Shown in pieces: positions 1 through 6,446 of a DNA stretch of 10,445 nt. The notes under the pieces were generated by a model. It had not been told where the DNA came from. It saw nothing but the letters and a program-made list of their open reading frames with translations, and searched no databases. Positions within the stretch are counted from its first letter, which is position 1; the number at the start of each line of letters is the position of its first letter. The translations under genes and the position numbers were made by a program. This DNA comes from Verrucomicrobiota bacterium (lineage in GTDB: Bacteria; Verrucomicrobiota; Verrucomicrobiia; Limisphaerales; J093). The stretch spans positions 1-10,445 of the forward strand of contig JARYMD010000132.1 in NCBI GenBank assembly GCA_029907285.1, read 5' to 3'.

Positions 1-414
1 GCTCTTGGCACAGCCGAGATTTCAACTGCGGCGGTAACGATAAGAGACCCGACCGAGTACGGCGACCCAAACGTGGTGAAGGTTGTGGTGGACGTTTTCG
101 GAAACGCGCTTTATTTCTCCAGACGGACAATACCGTACTTGAGGGACATGGCGGACAAGCCGTTTGTCGATCAACTGGGCGCGTTCCCGTTTCTAAAGCA
201 CGTTGGGATTTACGGATACAAGCGAAGAACACTGATGCGGTTTGTGCAGTTGCCGGTATCGTCTCTCGAATGCGCCGAGCGCCTCGAACAATTGCGCGCG
301 CTCGAGAACGGGATACCCATCACCGTAGTGCATGTTGCGTATGACAGCGTGGGCATCGACGTGCCATCGGATATAGTGCGGATCGAACGCATCCTTGCCG
401 AGAGCGGTGATTGA
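1..414 (+). CDS. kdsB: 3-deoxy-manno-octulosonate cytidylyltransferase, C-terminal part (5' end outside window)
   Basis: KdsB couples CTP and Kdo to give CMP-Kdo, the activated sugar for the LPS inner core; it acts in the cytosol. The frame is open from base 1, so 137 C-terminal residues of a usual ~250 are present and the start lies upstream. Family hallmarks are visible: DPNVVKVVVD followed by GNALYFSR and IPYLRD in the first ~45 residues, then HVGIYGYKRRTLMRFVQLP, SSLECAERLEQLRALENG and a C-terminal VGIDVPSDIVRIERIL resembling the usual VDTPEDLERVR ending. It stops with TGA 60 bases before pyrG on the same strand. Since KdsB uses CTP, the product of PyrG, co-transcription is likely; the pair is common in Gram-negative bacteria. 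The function assignment is firm; only the N-terminal half cannot be assessed. Confidence 0.96.
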   Translation, partial: ALGTAEISTAAVTIRDPTEYGDPNVVKVVVDVFGNALYFSRRTIPYLRDMADKPFVDQLGAFPFLKHVGIYGYKRRTLMRFVQLPVSSLECAERLEQLRALENGIPITVVHVAYDSVGIDVPSDIVRIERILAESGD

Positions 415-474
415 AACCTGCGCCCAACAAACGACACTTGTTGTGAAGAACAGGGCGCTCGGGAAAATGTCAAG

Positions 475-2085
475 ATGAAGTACATATTCGTAACCGGCGG
501 AGTTGTGAGTTCCCTTGGGAAAGGGCTGACTGCGGCATCGCTTGGAACGCTGTTGGAAAACAGGGGGCTCAAAGTCACTCTTCAGAAGTTCGATCCCTAT
601 CTTAACGTGGACCCGGGAACGATGAGTCCATTCCAGCACGGCGAGGTTTATGTGCTGGATGACGGTGCTGAAACCGACCTCGACCTTGGCCACTACGAGC
701 GTTTCACCAACACAAAGCTGACCCGGAAACACAACCTGACAAGCGGCCAGGTTTATGCGCGCGTGCTCGAACGCGAACGACGGGGGGATTACCTCGGCAA
801 AACAGTCCAGGTGATTCCACATGTCACCGACGAGATCAAATTGCGGATACGCGAGATAAGCGAACTGACCAAATGCGATGTGGTCATCACGGAAATTGGC
901 GGAACAACCGGCGACATCGAGGGGCTGCCGTTTCTTGAAGCGATTCGTGAATTTGCCCTCGAAGTTGGGTTCAGCAACGCAATCTTCATTCACGTGACAC
1001 TTGTCCCATTCCTGAAGGCCGCCGGCGAACTCAAGACGAAGCCGACCCAGCAATCGGTGGCCAAGCTGCGCGAAATTGGAATAACGCCGCATATCCTTGT
1101 CTGCAGATCAGACCGCCCGATCAGCAAGGAATTGCGTCAAAAGATTTCCTTGTTTTGCAATGTGCCCTATGAGGCGGTGATCGAGGAGAAGGACGTTAAC
1201 CACAGCATTTACGAGGTCCCGTTGATGCTTCAGCGCGAGCGAATGGACGATCTTGTGTGCAAGCTTTTGAGGTTGGATGTTCCGCCTGCGAACATGACGC
1301 ATTGGCAGGACGTTTTGCGAAAGCTGATTGCACCGCAGCACCGCGTGCGGATAGGCGTTGTTGGCAAGTACATCGGCCTGCCAGACGCATACAAATCCGT
1401 GTACGAAGCTATCAGCCACGGCGGGGTGGCCAACGATTGCGGCGTGGAGATCGAAAGGATTGAGGCTGAACAAATCGAGAAGGAAGGCCCGGAAAAGCTG
1501 CTCAAAGGGCTGGGGGGAATCCTTGTGCCGGGCGGGTTTGGGGAACGCGGCGTCGAAGGGAAAATCATGGCCGCCCAGTATGCAAGAGAAAACAAAGTGC
1601 CGTACCTTGGGCTCTGTCTGGGTATGCAGGTTGCCACAGTCGAGTTCGCGCGCAACGTGCTTGGACTCAAAGATGCGCATTCGACCGAGTTCAGCAAAGA
1701 GACTCCGCACCCGGTCATAGCAATGCTCGAGGAACAAAAGGGCATCCAAAATCTCGGTGGCACCATGCGGTTGGGTGCCCAGGCTGTTCAGTTCAAGATG
1801 GGAAGTCGAGCAGCACGGCTGTACGGAGCGTTCATGGCTCGCGAACGGCACCGACACAGATACGAATTCAACAACGCTTACCGGGAACAGTTCGAGAAAG
1901 CCGGGTTCATTTGCAGCGGGACCTCGCCCGATGGCGAGCTGGTGGAGTTGATCGAGTTACAGGATCATCCGTTCTTTGTGGGTTGCCAGTTCCACCCTGA
2001 ATTTCAAAGCAAGCCGAACGCGCCGCACCCGCTGTTTCGCGGGTTCATTGCTGCCGTTTTCCAGCATCAGCATATGAAAGCGTGA
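475..2085 (+). CDS. pyrG: CTP synthase (glutamine-hydrolysing)
   Basis: Converts UTP to CTP using ATP and glutamine, the last step of de novo pyrimidine nucleotide synthesis, in the cytosol. The 536 residues are complete (E. coli protein 545). The N-terminal synthetase domain starts at the classic MKYIFVTGGVVSSLGKG, which fixes the start, and carries KFDPYLNVDPGTMSPFQHGE and the ITEIGGTTGDIEGLPFLEA segment. The C-terminal class I glutamine amidotransferase domain has LVPGGFGERG, the nucleophile Cys381 within LGLCLGMQ, and His507 and Glu509 in HPEFQSKP, so the catalytic triad is intact. No strong Shine-Dalgarno sequence precedes the ATG. It lies 60 bases after kdsB and probably shares its transcript. 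The long antisense reading frames across it are coding shadows. Nothing looks broken. Confidence 0.99.
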   Translation: MKYIFVTGGVVSSLGKGLTAASLGTLLENRGLKVTLQKFDPYLNVDPGTMSPFQHGEVYVLDDGAETDLDLGHYERFTNTKLTRKHNLTSGQVYARVLERERRGDYLGKTVQVIPHVTDEIKLRIREISELTKCDVVITEIGGTTGDIEGLPFLEAIREFALEVGFSNAIFIHVTLVPFLKAAGELKTKPTQQSVAKLREIGITPHILVCRSDRPISKELRQKISLFCNVPYEAVIEEKDVNHSIYEVPLMLQRERMDDLVCKLLRLDVPPANMTHWQDVLRKLIAPQHRVRIGVVGKYIGLPDAYKSVYEAISHGGVANDCGVEIERIEAEQIEKEGPEKLLKGLGGILVPGGFGERGVEGKIMAAQYARENKVPYLGLCLGMQVATVEFARNVLGLKDAHSTEFSKETPHPVIAMLEEQKGIQNLGGTMRLGAQAVQFKMGSRAARLYGAFMARERHRHRYEFNNAYREQFEKAGFICSGTSPDGELVELIELQDHPFFVGCQFHPEFQSKPNAPHPLFRGFIAAVFQHQHMKA

Positions 2086-2682
2086 TGCCCGGAACTGAGT
2101 TTCGGAGTTTCGGAAGCCGGAGTTTCGGCGGATGCAAGGCAGGTTCTGAATTGGCAAGGACTTGAGGTTCTGGTGAATCTTGGGCTGCCACATTCGCCTG
2201 ACTGAAACAGGCCGCAAGATTGCTCGTCGGGTTGATGCGGCCGAGGACGGCCGCGCTCCCGGCGCCGTCGTTTTTCCAACGCGTCGGCAGGAGCGCGGGC
2301 GTTCTTGCCCGCACCCAGCCGGTCAACGATCGAGCGCCGGCTTTGCGTGATCAAAACTCGTGTGCGATCGACTGCGGATTTTACGGATTCCGAGGACATC
2401 ACATGCGTGGTATTGTGGTCGTTCCAGGAGCGTAAACTGCGTATTTCGCTGCTGGACGCAGCCAGAACCGAAGTTGCCTGAAGGCACTGAGCCCGCGCCT
2501 CCGCCCGTTGATAAGAGTTGCGGGCCACGCTGGGCTGCGAAATGCCTGCCGCGGCCGAATCGCATGATCTGCTGACCATGCTGCCAGCTACAGGGCATCA
2601 CGGCGGTTCTGTAGCAGCCACGCCATGTGGCTGATCTAATATGAGCCTCACCCACCTCCTCCGCCACCACCACAGGCTTCGC
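2086..2682. other. Intergenic stretch without a convincing gene
   Basis: About 600 bases between convergent pyrG and the small membrane protein. Just after pyrG there are three copies of the octamer GAGTTTCG, two in tandem (2097-2112) and one at 2120-2127. A GC-rich double hairpin lies at 2237-2312 and is listed separately. Reading frames on both strands here have no family motif, no plausible ribosome binding site and overlap one another, so I do not call them genes. No U-tailed terminator was found after pyrG; the GCCG-GAGTTT-CGGC stem at 2116-2129 is too weak to call. Confidence 0.6.
2237..2312. repeat. GC-rich composite inverted repeat (two hairpins bracketed by a third stem)
   Basis: Bases 2237-2254 form a stem GCGGCCG/CGGCCGC around the loop AGGA. 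Bases 2295-2312 form GCGGGC/GCCCGC around GTTCTT. In addition GCGCTCC (2253-2259) is the exact reverse complement of GGAGCGC (2290-2296), enclosing a spacer with a T5 run. The whole 76-base unit could therefore fold as a multi-branched structure. Neither hairpin is followed by a T run on either strand, so a simple terminator is unlikely. The look is that of an interspersed intergenic repeat unit; whether it is repeated elsewhere in the genome cannot be seen from this window. Confidence 0.5.
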
Positions 2683-2997
2683 TCAGAGGACCGCTGAGCC
2701 GGGGCGCAGGACAAAGATTGAGATCAGGCTTATAAACAATCCCAACCAACTGATGACGCGCGCGGCCTTGACGTGGTTACGCCCGGGGTTTGGCCATGAA
2801 TCCAGGTTTGCACGCGCGCGCCTTGCGAGAATCAATGCATTGATGGCGAACGGAAGCCCAATCACTGGCAAAAGCCCGAACAAGCTGGAAACAAAAGAAA
2901 GCCTCGAGCTTTGCAAGACACGAAGTTTTGTGCGCGGGTCAGGTGCACTTGGCACGGCTTGATTCATACTGCTGTGTTGAGGAATTCGCGCAAGCAT
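2683..2997 (-). CDS. Small two-helix membrane protein, DUF4190-like
   Basis: A 104-residue protein with a polar N-terminus of about 30 residues, a first hydrophobic segment (SFVSSLFGLLPVIGLPFAIN) leading into ALILARRARANLD, a short loop, then KAARVISWLGLFISLISIFVL as a second membrane helix. The two-helix pattern with a basic ARRAR turn and a Gly-Leu-rich second helix resembles DUF4190-type membrane proteins, whose function is unknown. The first ATG at 2997 is taken as start; an ATG at 2964 (MNQAVPSAPDPR) is an alternative, and neither has a clear ribosome binding site. It is transcribed convergently to pyrG and divergently from the nfeD-floA operon. Directly beyond the stop, the -1 frame continues into Cys followed by seven Gly codons, which might be a displaced C-terminus. 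Family assignment is tentative. Confidence 0.55.
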   Translation of the reverse strand: MLARIPQHSSMNQAVPSAPDPRTKLRVLQSSRLSFVSSLFGLLPVIGLPFAINALILARRARANLDSWPNPGRNHVKAARVISWLGLFISLISIFVLRPGSAVL

Positions 2998-3308
2998 CTC
3001 AGGTTGTGTAATCGTTCAACGCTTCTATCTCAAGAATTCATTCACTCATGCCAACTCATCCTCGCCGAGGGCGGCGAAGTCCAGCCCGGGCAGCGCGGCA
3101 TGGCGGATCGCCGGGCCGACAACGCACGCCTTTGTCTCGGCGCGACCGTTCGGTTGCGGCTGCGCCGCGCTGCGTTTGAATCGCTTTCTTTCATGCCAAC
3201 TGATTGGACAAACCGGGGGCTGAACAATCACGGTTGAATCGCTCAGAATTCTGCTTTGGGCGGTTTGGGTGGGTTGGGCTTGCGCGCAATGGATTTTGCG
3301 TTCATCCT
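2998..3308. other. Divergent intergenic region upstream of nfeD-floA
   Basis: About 310 bases between the minus-strand membrane protein and nfeD; promoters for both directions should lie here, but I cannot point to a convincing -35/-10 pair. It contains an 11-base direct repeat TCATGCCAACT at 3046-3056 and 3191-3201 enclosing a GC-rich 134-base segment. Short frames on either strand show no recognisable protein family. Confidence 0.5.
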
Positions 3309-3770
3309 GTGCATGTGGAAACAGTCGCTGCGTTGCTGGTAATAGGGGTTATTCTGCTGCTCTTGGAGACCGTGTTGCCGGGAATGGTCGCCGGGATAGT
3401 TGGGTTTCTATGCATAGTTGGGGGCGTTGTGCTTGCGTACACGCGGTTTGGCGCTTCTGTGGGGAACCGCGTGTTGTTTGGCGTGATTCTTGGGTTGGTG
3501 GTGATGGCAGTATTGTGGATACGGTTTTTCCCGCGGAGCCGTGTGGGGCAGATGTTGGTGACCCGGCAGACTGTTGGCGGTCTTGGTGTCGAGCGGCCTG
3601 AATTGTTGGAGCAGACAGGGAAAGCTTTGACACCGTTGCGACCGTCGGGCACGGCGATTATTAACGGGCGTCGTGTTGACGTGGTGACGGAGGGGCCATG
3701 GATAGAAAGCGGGGCTGCGGTCAAGGTTGTGGCAGTGGAAGGCATGCGTGTGGTGGTTCGGAAAGTGTGA
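3309..3770 (+). CDS. Short-form NfeD-like membrane protein
   Basis: NfeD proteins are membrane partners of stomatin- and flotillin-type proteins. This one (153 residues from the GTG at 3309) has three hydrophobic segments at about residues 5-23 (ending LLLLETVLPG, a typical NfeD opening), 25-45 and 54-74, followed by a soluble C-terminal part of about 75 residues. The phrases TGKALTPLRPSGTAIING, WIESGAAVKVVAVEGMRVVVRK match the OB-fold domain of NfeD. It lacks the ClpP-like protease domain of long NfeD proteins. The frame is open back to a TTG at 3204, but those extra 35 residues are polar and unlike the family, so GTG 3309 (or GTG 3315) is preferred; no clear ribosome binding site decides it. 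It is 42 bases upstream of floA on the same strand, the standard pairing. Confidence 0.85.
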   Translation: MHVETVAALLVIGVILLLLETVLPGMVAGIVGFLCIVGGVVLAYTRFGASVGNRVLFGVILGLVVMAVLWIRFFPRSRVGQMLVTRQTVGGLGVERPELLEQTGKALTPLRPSGTAIINGRRVDVVTEGPWIESGAAVKVVAVEGMRVVVRKV

Positions 3771-3799
3771 TGCGTGTGCGGGCGATGCTTTGAGAAAAT

Positions 3800-3806
3800 G
3801 AGGTGA
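3800..3806 (+). promoter_or_regulatory. Ribosome binding site of floA
   Basis: GAGGTGA lies six bases before ATG 3813. It is the strongest Shine-Dalgarno match in the window and decides the floA start over the in-frame TTG at 3807. Confidence 0.75.
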
Positions 3807-3812
3807 TTGAAC

Positions 3813-4880
3813 ATGAATGCTATGAACTCGATGTTGGCGGAAATCCCGGGAATGTTTTGGACAGCGTTCTGGGTCATATTAGCCGTAGTTGGGCTTGTAT
3901 TACTGATTCTGCTGTTCAATTTCTTCGGAATCTGGATACGCGCGTGGGTATCGGGCGCTTACGTTGGATTGATTGAGCTGGCGGCGATGCAGCTTCGTGG
4001 CGTTCCGGTTGGACTGGTGGTGGACAACTACATAAACGCGCGGAAGTCGGGCTTGGACATCACGGTTGACCAGCTTAACGTGCATTTTCTTGCCGGTGGC
4101 GATGTTCAGATGGTGGTAAAGGCTTTGATCGCAGCGCAAAAGGCGAGCATTCATCTGAACTTTGATCGGGCTTGTGCGATCGATCTGGCCACCAAGGGCA
4201 CGGGCAAAACCGTGCTTGATGCTGTGAAAACTTCGGTCAACCCGCGGGTGATCGACTGTCCAAACCCGGCTTCAGGGAAACCGACAATCGACGGCGTTGC
4301 CAAGGACGGCATTGTTGTCAGGGCGCGCGCAAGAGTGACCGTGCGCACGAACCTTGACCGGTTTGTGGGCGGTGCAACCGAAGAGACAATCATTGCGCGC
4401 GTCGGTGAGGGAATAGTGACCACAATAGGGTCCTCCGAGAGTTACAAGGATGTTCTCGAGCAGCCGGACAGGATTTCAAAGACAGTTCTTGACAAGGCTC
4501 TTGATGCCAACACCGCTTTCGAGATTCTCTCGATCGACATCGCCGACGTCGATATCGGGGAAAACGTCGGCGCAAAACTCCAGGCCGAACAGGCGGAAGC
4601 AAAGAAACTGGTCGCACAAGCCGAGGCCGAAATGCGCCGCGCAGCCGCTGTCGCTCTGGAACAGGAAATGGTCGCGCGAACACAGGAAATGCGCGCGCGC
4701 GTCGTGGAAGCCGAGGCGCAGATACCGCTGGCCATTGCAGACGCTCTTCGCAGCGGGAATCTCGGGGTAATGGATTACTACAGACTGAGAAACATCCAGG
4801 CCGACACAACCATGCGCGAAAGCATTGCCGGCGGTTCAGCGCCGCAACCAGGTGCAGGACAGAAAACATCCGGATCGTAA
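3813..4880 (+). CDS. floA: Flotillin-like protein FloA
   Basis: FloA is a membrane-anchored scaffold that organises functional membrane microdomains (bacterial lipid rafts) with the membrane embedded and the helical domain cytosolic. The 355-residue product matches Bacillus FloA along its length: a hydrophobic anchor at about residues 16-40, GLDITVDQLNVHFLAGGDV and VKALIAAQKASIHLNFDRA, then FVGGATEETIIARVGEGIV and FEILSIDIADVDIGENVGA, and finally a Glu-Ala-rich coiled-coil stretch (QAEQAEAKKLVAQAEAEMRR onward) and GNLGVMDYYRLRNIQADT. It is about 25 residues longer than Bacillus FloA, with small insertions near TKGTGKT and NPASGKPTIDG and a Gly/Ser/Pro tail. The ATG at 3813 is chosen because GAGGTGA (3800-3806) sits six bases before it; a TTG at 3807 is also in frame but lies inside that spacing. 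Second gene of the nfeD-floA operon. Confidence 0.96.
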   Translation: MNAMNSMLAEIPGMFWTAFWVILAVVGLVLLILLFNFFGIWIRAWVSGAYVGLIELAAMQLRGVPVGLVVDNYINARKSGLDITVDQLNVHFLAGGDVQMVVKALIAAQKASIHLNFDRACAIDLATKGTGKTVLDAVKTSVNPRVIDCPNPASGKPTIDGVAKDGIVVRARARVTVRTNLDRFVGGATEETIIARVGEGIVTTIGSSESYKDVLEQPDRISKTVLDKALDANTAFEILSIDIADVDIGENVGAKLQAEQAEAKKLVAQAEAEMRRAAAVALEQEMVARTQEMRARVVEAEAQIPLAIADALRSGNLGVMDYYRLRNIQADTTMRESIAGGSAPQPGAGQKTSGS

Positions 4881-4901
4881 CAGCACAGAGGAATCATCAG
4901 G

Positions 4902-5690
4902 ATGACCTTGCTGACGATAATCGCGTCCATAGAAGGCCTGCTGGTTTTCGTGGTCATCGTGTTGTTATCAGCCCTTTCCAACTGGCTCAAGCAGAAGAAA
5001 GAGCTCGAACAACAGCGGCGACGAAACCTGCAGGGGCCTCCCGTGGTGGCCGGGCGTTCGCCGCAAGGACGGCCAGCTCCCACGTCCCAACCCCCGCAAC
5101 CGGTGCTGCCACCAAAGCTTGACTGGGAAGAACAATTGCGGCGATTGCTCGAAGGCGATGTCGGCGCACCCGAACCTGAAGTCGTTGCGGAGCCCGTGCC
5201 GACCAGCGCTGAGCCGGCGCCAAAGAAATCGGTTCCGCCGCCTTTGATCCCTCAAACCGGGCCGATGAAGCCGCAAGAACATGTTCAACAGGCTCCTGCA
5301 GAGCGAGGCGTTCCGCCCGGTCCGTCGCAGGTAGCTCCGTCGCCTGTGTCTCCTGCTGCGTCGCCACCTGCCAAAGCCGAACAGCCCTACACAGGCACCA
5401 GTGTGTCCGCTGAGCTTGCGAAGCTTGAAGCGTCAGCGGCGGCGTACAAACGCGCCGCTGAACTTGCCGCGCAAACTGCGGCCAAACTCGAGGAGATCGC
5501 GCGGCTGCGGGGGGTGGGTGGATATGCGCGCTCGCGAGTGCCAACAGGTGGTGTGTCTCCGGAAGTGCAGCAGGTTCGGGAGATGCTTGGCAACCCGCGC
5601 AGTGCCAGTCAGGCGCTGATAGCTGCTGTGATTCTTGGTCCGCCGAGAGCTCTTAAAGAGACGCCGGGCGAGCTTTGGGCGGCACCCTGA
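4902..5690 (+). CDS. Single-pass, proline-rich membrane protein of the floA operon, function unknown
   Basis: No named family recognised. The 262-residue protein has an N-terminal membrane helix (about residues 3-26), a basic juxtamembrane stretch (KQKKELEQQRRR), a long low-complexity Pro/Ala/Glu-rich region (about 44-165), a helical, probably coiled-coil segment (about 167-204, AELAKLEASAAAYKRAAELA and onward) and a distinct C-terminal motif at 231-251, NPRSASQALIAAVILGPPRAL. I recall similar endings (N-P-x-S-x-x-Q-A ... ILGPP-x-x-L) in planctomycete and verrucomicrobial proteins, which suggests a conserved interaction tail. The ATG at 4902 follows floA by 21 bases with AGAGGA at 4887-4892, so it is the third gene of the operon. 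It probably works with FloA at the membrane, perhaps as a tethered adaptor; that is inference from context alone. Confidence 0.85.
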   Translation: MTLLTIIASIEGLLVFVVIVLLSALSNWLKQKKELEQQRRRNLQGPPVVAGRSPQGRPAPTSQPPQPVLPPKLDWEEQLRRLLEGDVGAPEPEVVAEPVPTSAEPAPKKSVPPPLIPQTGPMKPQEHVQQAPAERGVPPGPSQVAPSPVSPAASPPAKAEQPYTGTSVSAELAKLEASAAAYKRAAELAAQTAAKLEEIARLRGVGGYARSRVPTGGVSPEVQQVREMLGNPRSASQALIAAVILGPPRALKETPGELWAAP

Positions 5691-5794
5691 CACGGACGTC
5701 ACGGGTTTTCCAGAGCCTGCATATCTCCCAGCCCGGCGTAGCCGGAACCAAAGCAGCCTGAGGGGCAGCGAGCCGGCGACCGCGACCGTTCCTG

Positions 5795-5830
5795 AGCGTT
5801 GCGATGTTGAGCGTTGGACGTTGAGCGTTC
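5795..5830. repeat. Left arm of inverted heptamer repeat (AGCGTTG type)
   Basis: Five degenerate copies read AGCGTTG, CGATGTTG (8 bases), AGCGTTG, GACGTTG, AGCGTTC. These are the reverse complement of the CAACGYT units in the array 40 bases downstream, so the two arrays face each other and could pair into a long imperfect hairpin. Confidence 0.75.
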
Positions 5831-5869
5831 CGGTCGGTTCATCCGGCGGGTCGTCTGTTTGAGAACGCA

Positions 5870-5932
5870 CAACGCTCAACGTTCAACGCTCAACGTTCAA
5901 CGTTCAACGTTCAACGCTCAACGTTCAACGTT
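5870..5932. repeat. Tandem heptamer array, nine copies of CAACGYT
   Basis: Nine uninterrupted 7-base units: CAACGCT, CAACGTT, CAACGCT, then three CAACGTT, CAACGCT and two CAACGTT, followed by a partial CAA. Only the sixth position varies (C or T). Short tandem heptamers in intergenic DNA are known from several bacterial lineages, including cyanobacteria. This is not CRISPR: the units are too short and there are no spacers. Confidence 0.9.
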
Positions 5933-5954
5933 CAAAGGCGTTACTGTTCAATGA

Positions 5955-6158
5955 GTGCTCAATTCAAAGCCGCCCAAAGGCGGGACTCTAACGGCCGCGG
6001 GCCTAACAACGTGCCTGGCACTTTGTTTGCGTCTTTGTTGGATGTGCGAGGCGGAACGGACGGAGGCGATTCCGGTGTGGGCGCAGGGGTTTGTCAGGGA
6101 CACGGCCGAGGTCATCGAAGGGCGGCAGCAGGCGCAGGTGCATCGTGTCTTGCTGTAA
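5955..6158 (+). pseudogene. Possible small gene or C-terminal gene remnant, unidentified
   Basis: The frame opens at a GTG right after the heptamer array. The second half (EAERTEAIPVWAQGFVRDTA then EVIEGRQQAQVHRVLL) has a coding look: a GC-rich third position and a charged, amphipathic composition. The first half resembles translated intergenic repeat, including the CCGCC-CAAA-GGCGG hairpin. I recognise no family. It may be the 3' end of a gene whose front was lost, or chance. Confidence 0.2.
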
Positions 6159-6184
6159 AGCCGCTTTTTAGCCATCTTGTCGGC

Positions 6185-6409
6185 ATGAAACTTTTGGAAC
6201 GTGTTACCGTACAACCCGGCAAGTGCGGTGGACGGCGGTGCATCCGAGGTTTGCGCATCCGGGTTACGGACATACCTGGTATGTTGGCCGAAGGTTTGTC
6301 TCAGGAAGAGATGCTTCGCGATTTCCCTCACCTTGAACCAGATCACATCAGGGCCGCGCTTGCTTGCGCGGCGCGCCAGACTGACCACGCAGTCTTGATA
6401 CCAGCGTGA
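6185..6409 (+). CDS. DUF433 antitoxin-like protein
   Basis: A 74-residue protein matching the DUF433 family over its whole length: RVTVQPGKCGGRRCIRGLRI at residues 6-25 corresponds to the family's ITVDPxVxxGKPCIRGTRI, followed by VTDIPGMLAEGLSQEEML and DFPHLEPDHIRAALACAA. DUF433 proteins are small helical proteins usually encoded just before a DUF5615 (PIN-like) toxin and are thought to be its antitoxin. The frame is open upstream to 5951, but the added 78 residues are repeat-derived and the family begins at this ATG. The TGA stop overlaps a GTG in the GTGA arrangement typical of coupled pairs, yet that second frame is only nine codons, so the gene appears to be an orphan antitoxin. No strong ribosome binding site is seen. 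Confidence 0.85.
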   Translation: MKLLERVTVQPGKCGGRRCIRGLRIRVTDIPGMLAEGLSQEEMLRDFPHLEPDHIRAALACAARQTDHAVLIPA

Positions 6410-6435
6410 ACTTCCTCATTGAATTGCGTGGCTGA
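6406..6435 (+). pseudogene. Possible remnant of a DUF5615 toxin start (nine codons)
   Basis: The GTG overlaps the DUF433 stop (GTGA) and reads V-N-F-L-I-E-L-R-G before TGA. DUF5615 toxins usually sit in exactly this place and begin M-K-F-L-x-D. The match of position and of the first beta strand suggests that the toxin body has been deleted. With so few residues a chance match is possible. The C45 gene begins 11 bases beyond, and its likely ribosome binding site (GAAGG, 6434-6438) overlaps the end of this frame. Confidence 0.35.
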
Positions 6436-6446
6436 AGGCCACGTGA

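Larger units (their letters stand above)
5691..6184. other. Repeat-rich intergenic stretch
   Basis: Nearly 500 bases between the floA operon and the DUF433 gene. It holds the inverted heptamer arrays (5795-5932), a short CCGCC-CAAA-GGCGG hairpin shortly after 5965, and a GTG-started frame 5955-6158 listed separately as a possible remnant. No terminator with a T run was seen directly after the operon. Confidence 0.55.

Noticed and set aside
193..1857. Long minus-strand frames opposite kdsB and pyrG (up to 299 codons)
   Set aside because: They mirror the coding structure of well-identified + strand genes and contain no family motifs.
2067..2673. Overlapping minus-strand frames of 86-170 codons after pyrG
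   Set aside because: They overlap one another in different frames, have no recognisable domains or ribosome binding sites, and span the hairpin repeat.
3204..3308. TTG-started 35-residue N-terminal extension of the NfeD-like protein
   Set aside because: The extension is polar and unlike the family, which begins directly with a membrane helix; a GTG at the expected position is available.
5870..5932. CRISPR-like array
   Set aside because: Seven-base units in direct tandem with no spacers and no cas genes nearby.
5951..6184. 78-residue N-terminal extension of the DUF433 protein
   Set aside because: The domain is complete from ATG 6185, and the upstream part translates repeat-like intergenic DNA.
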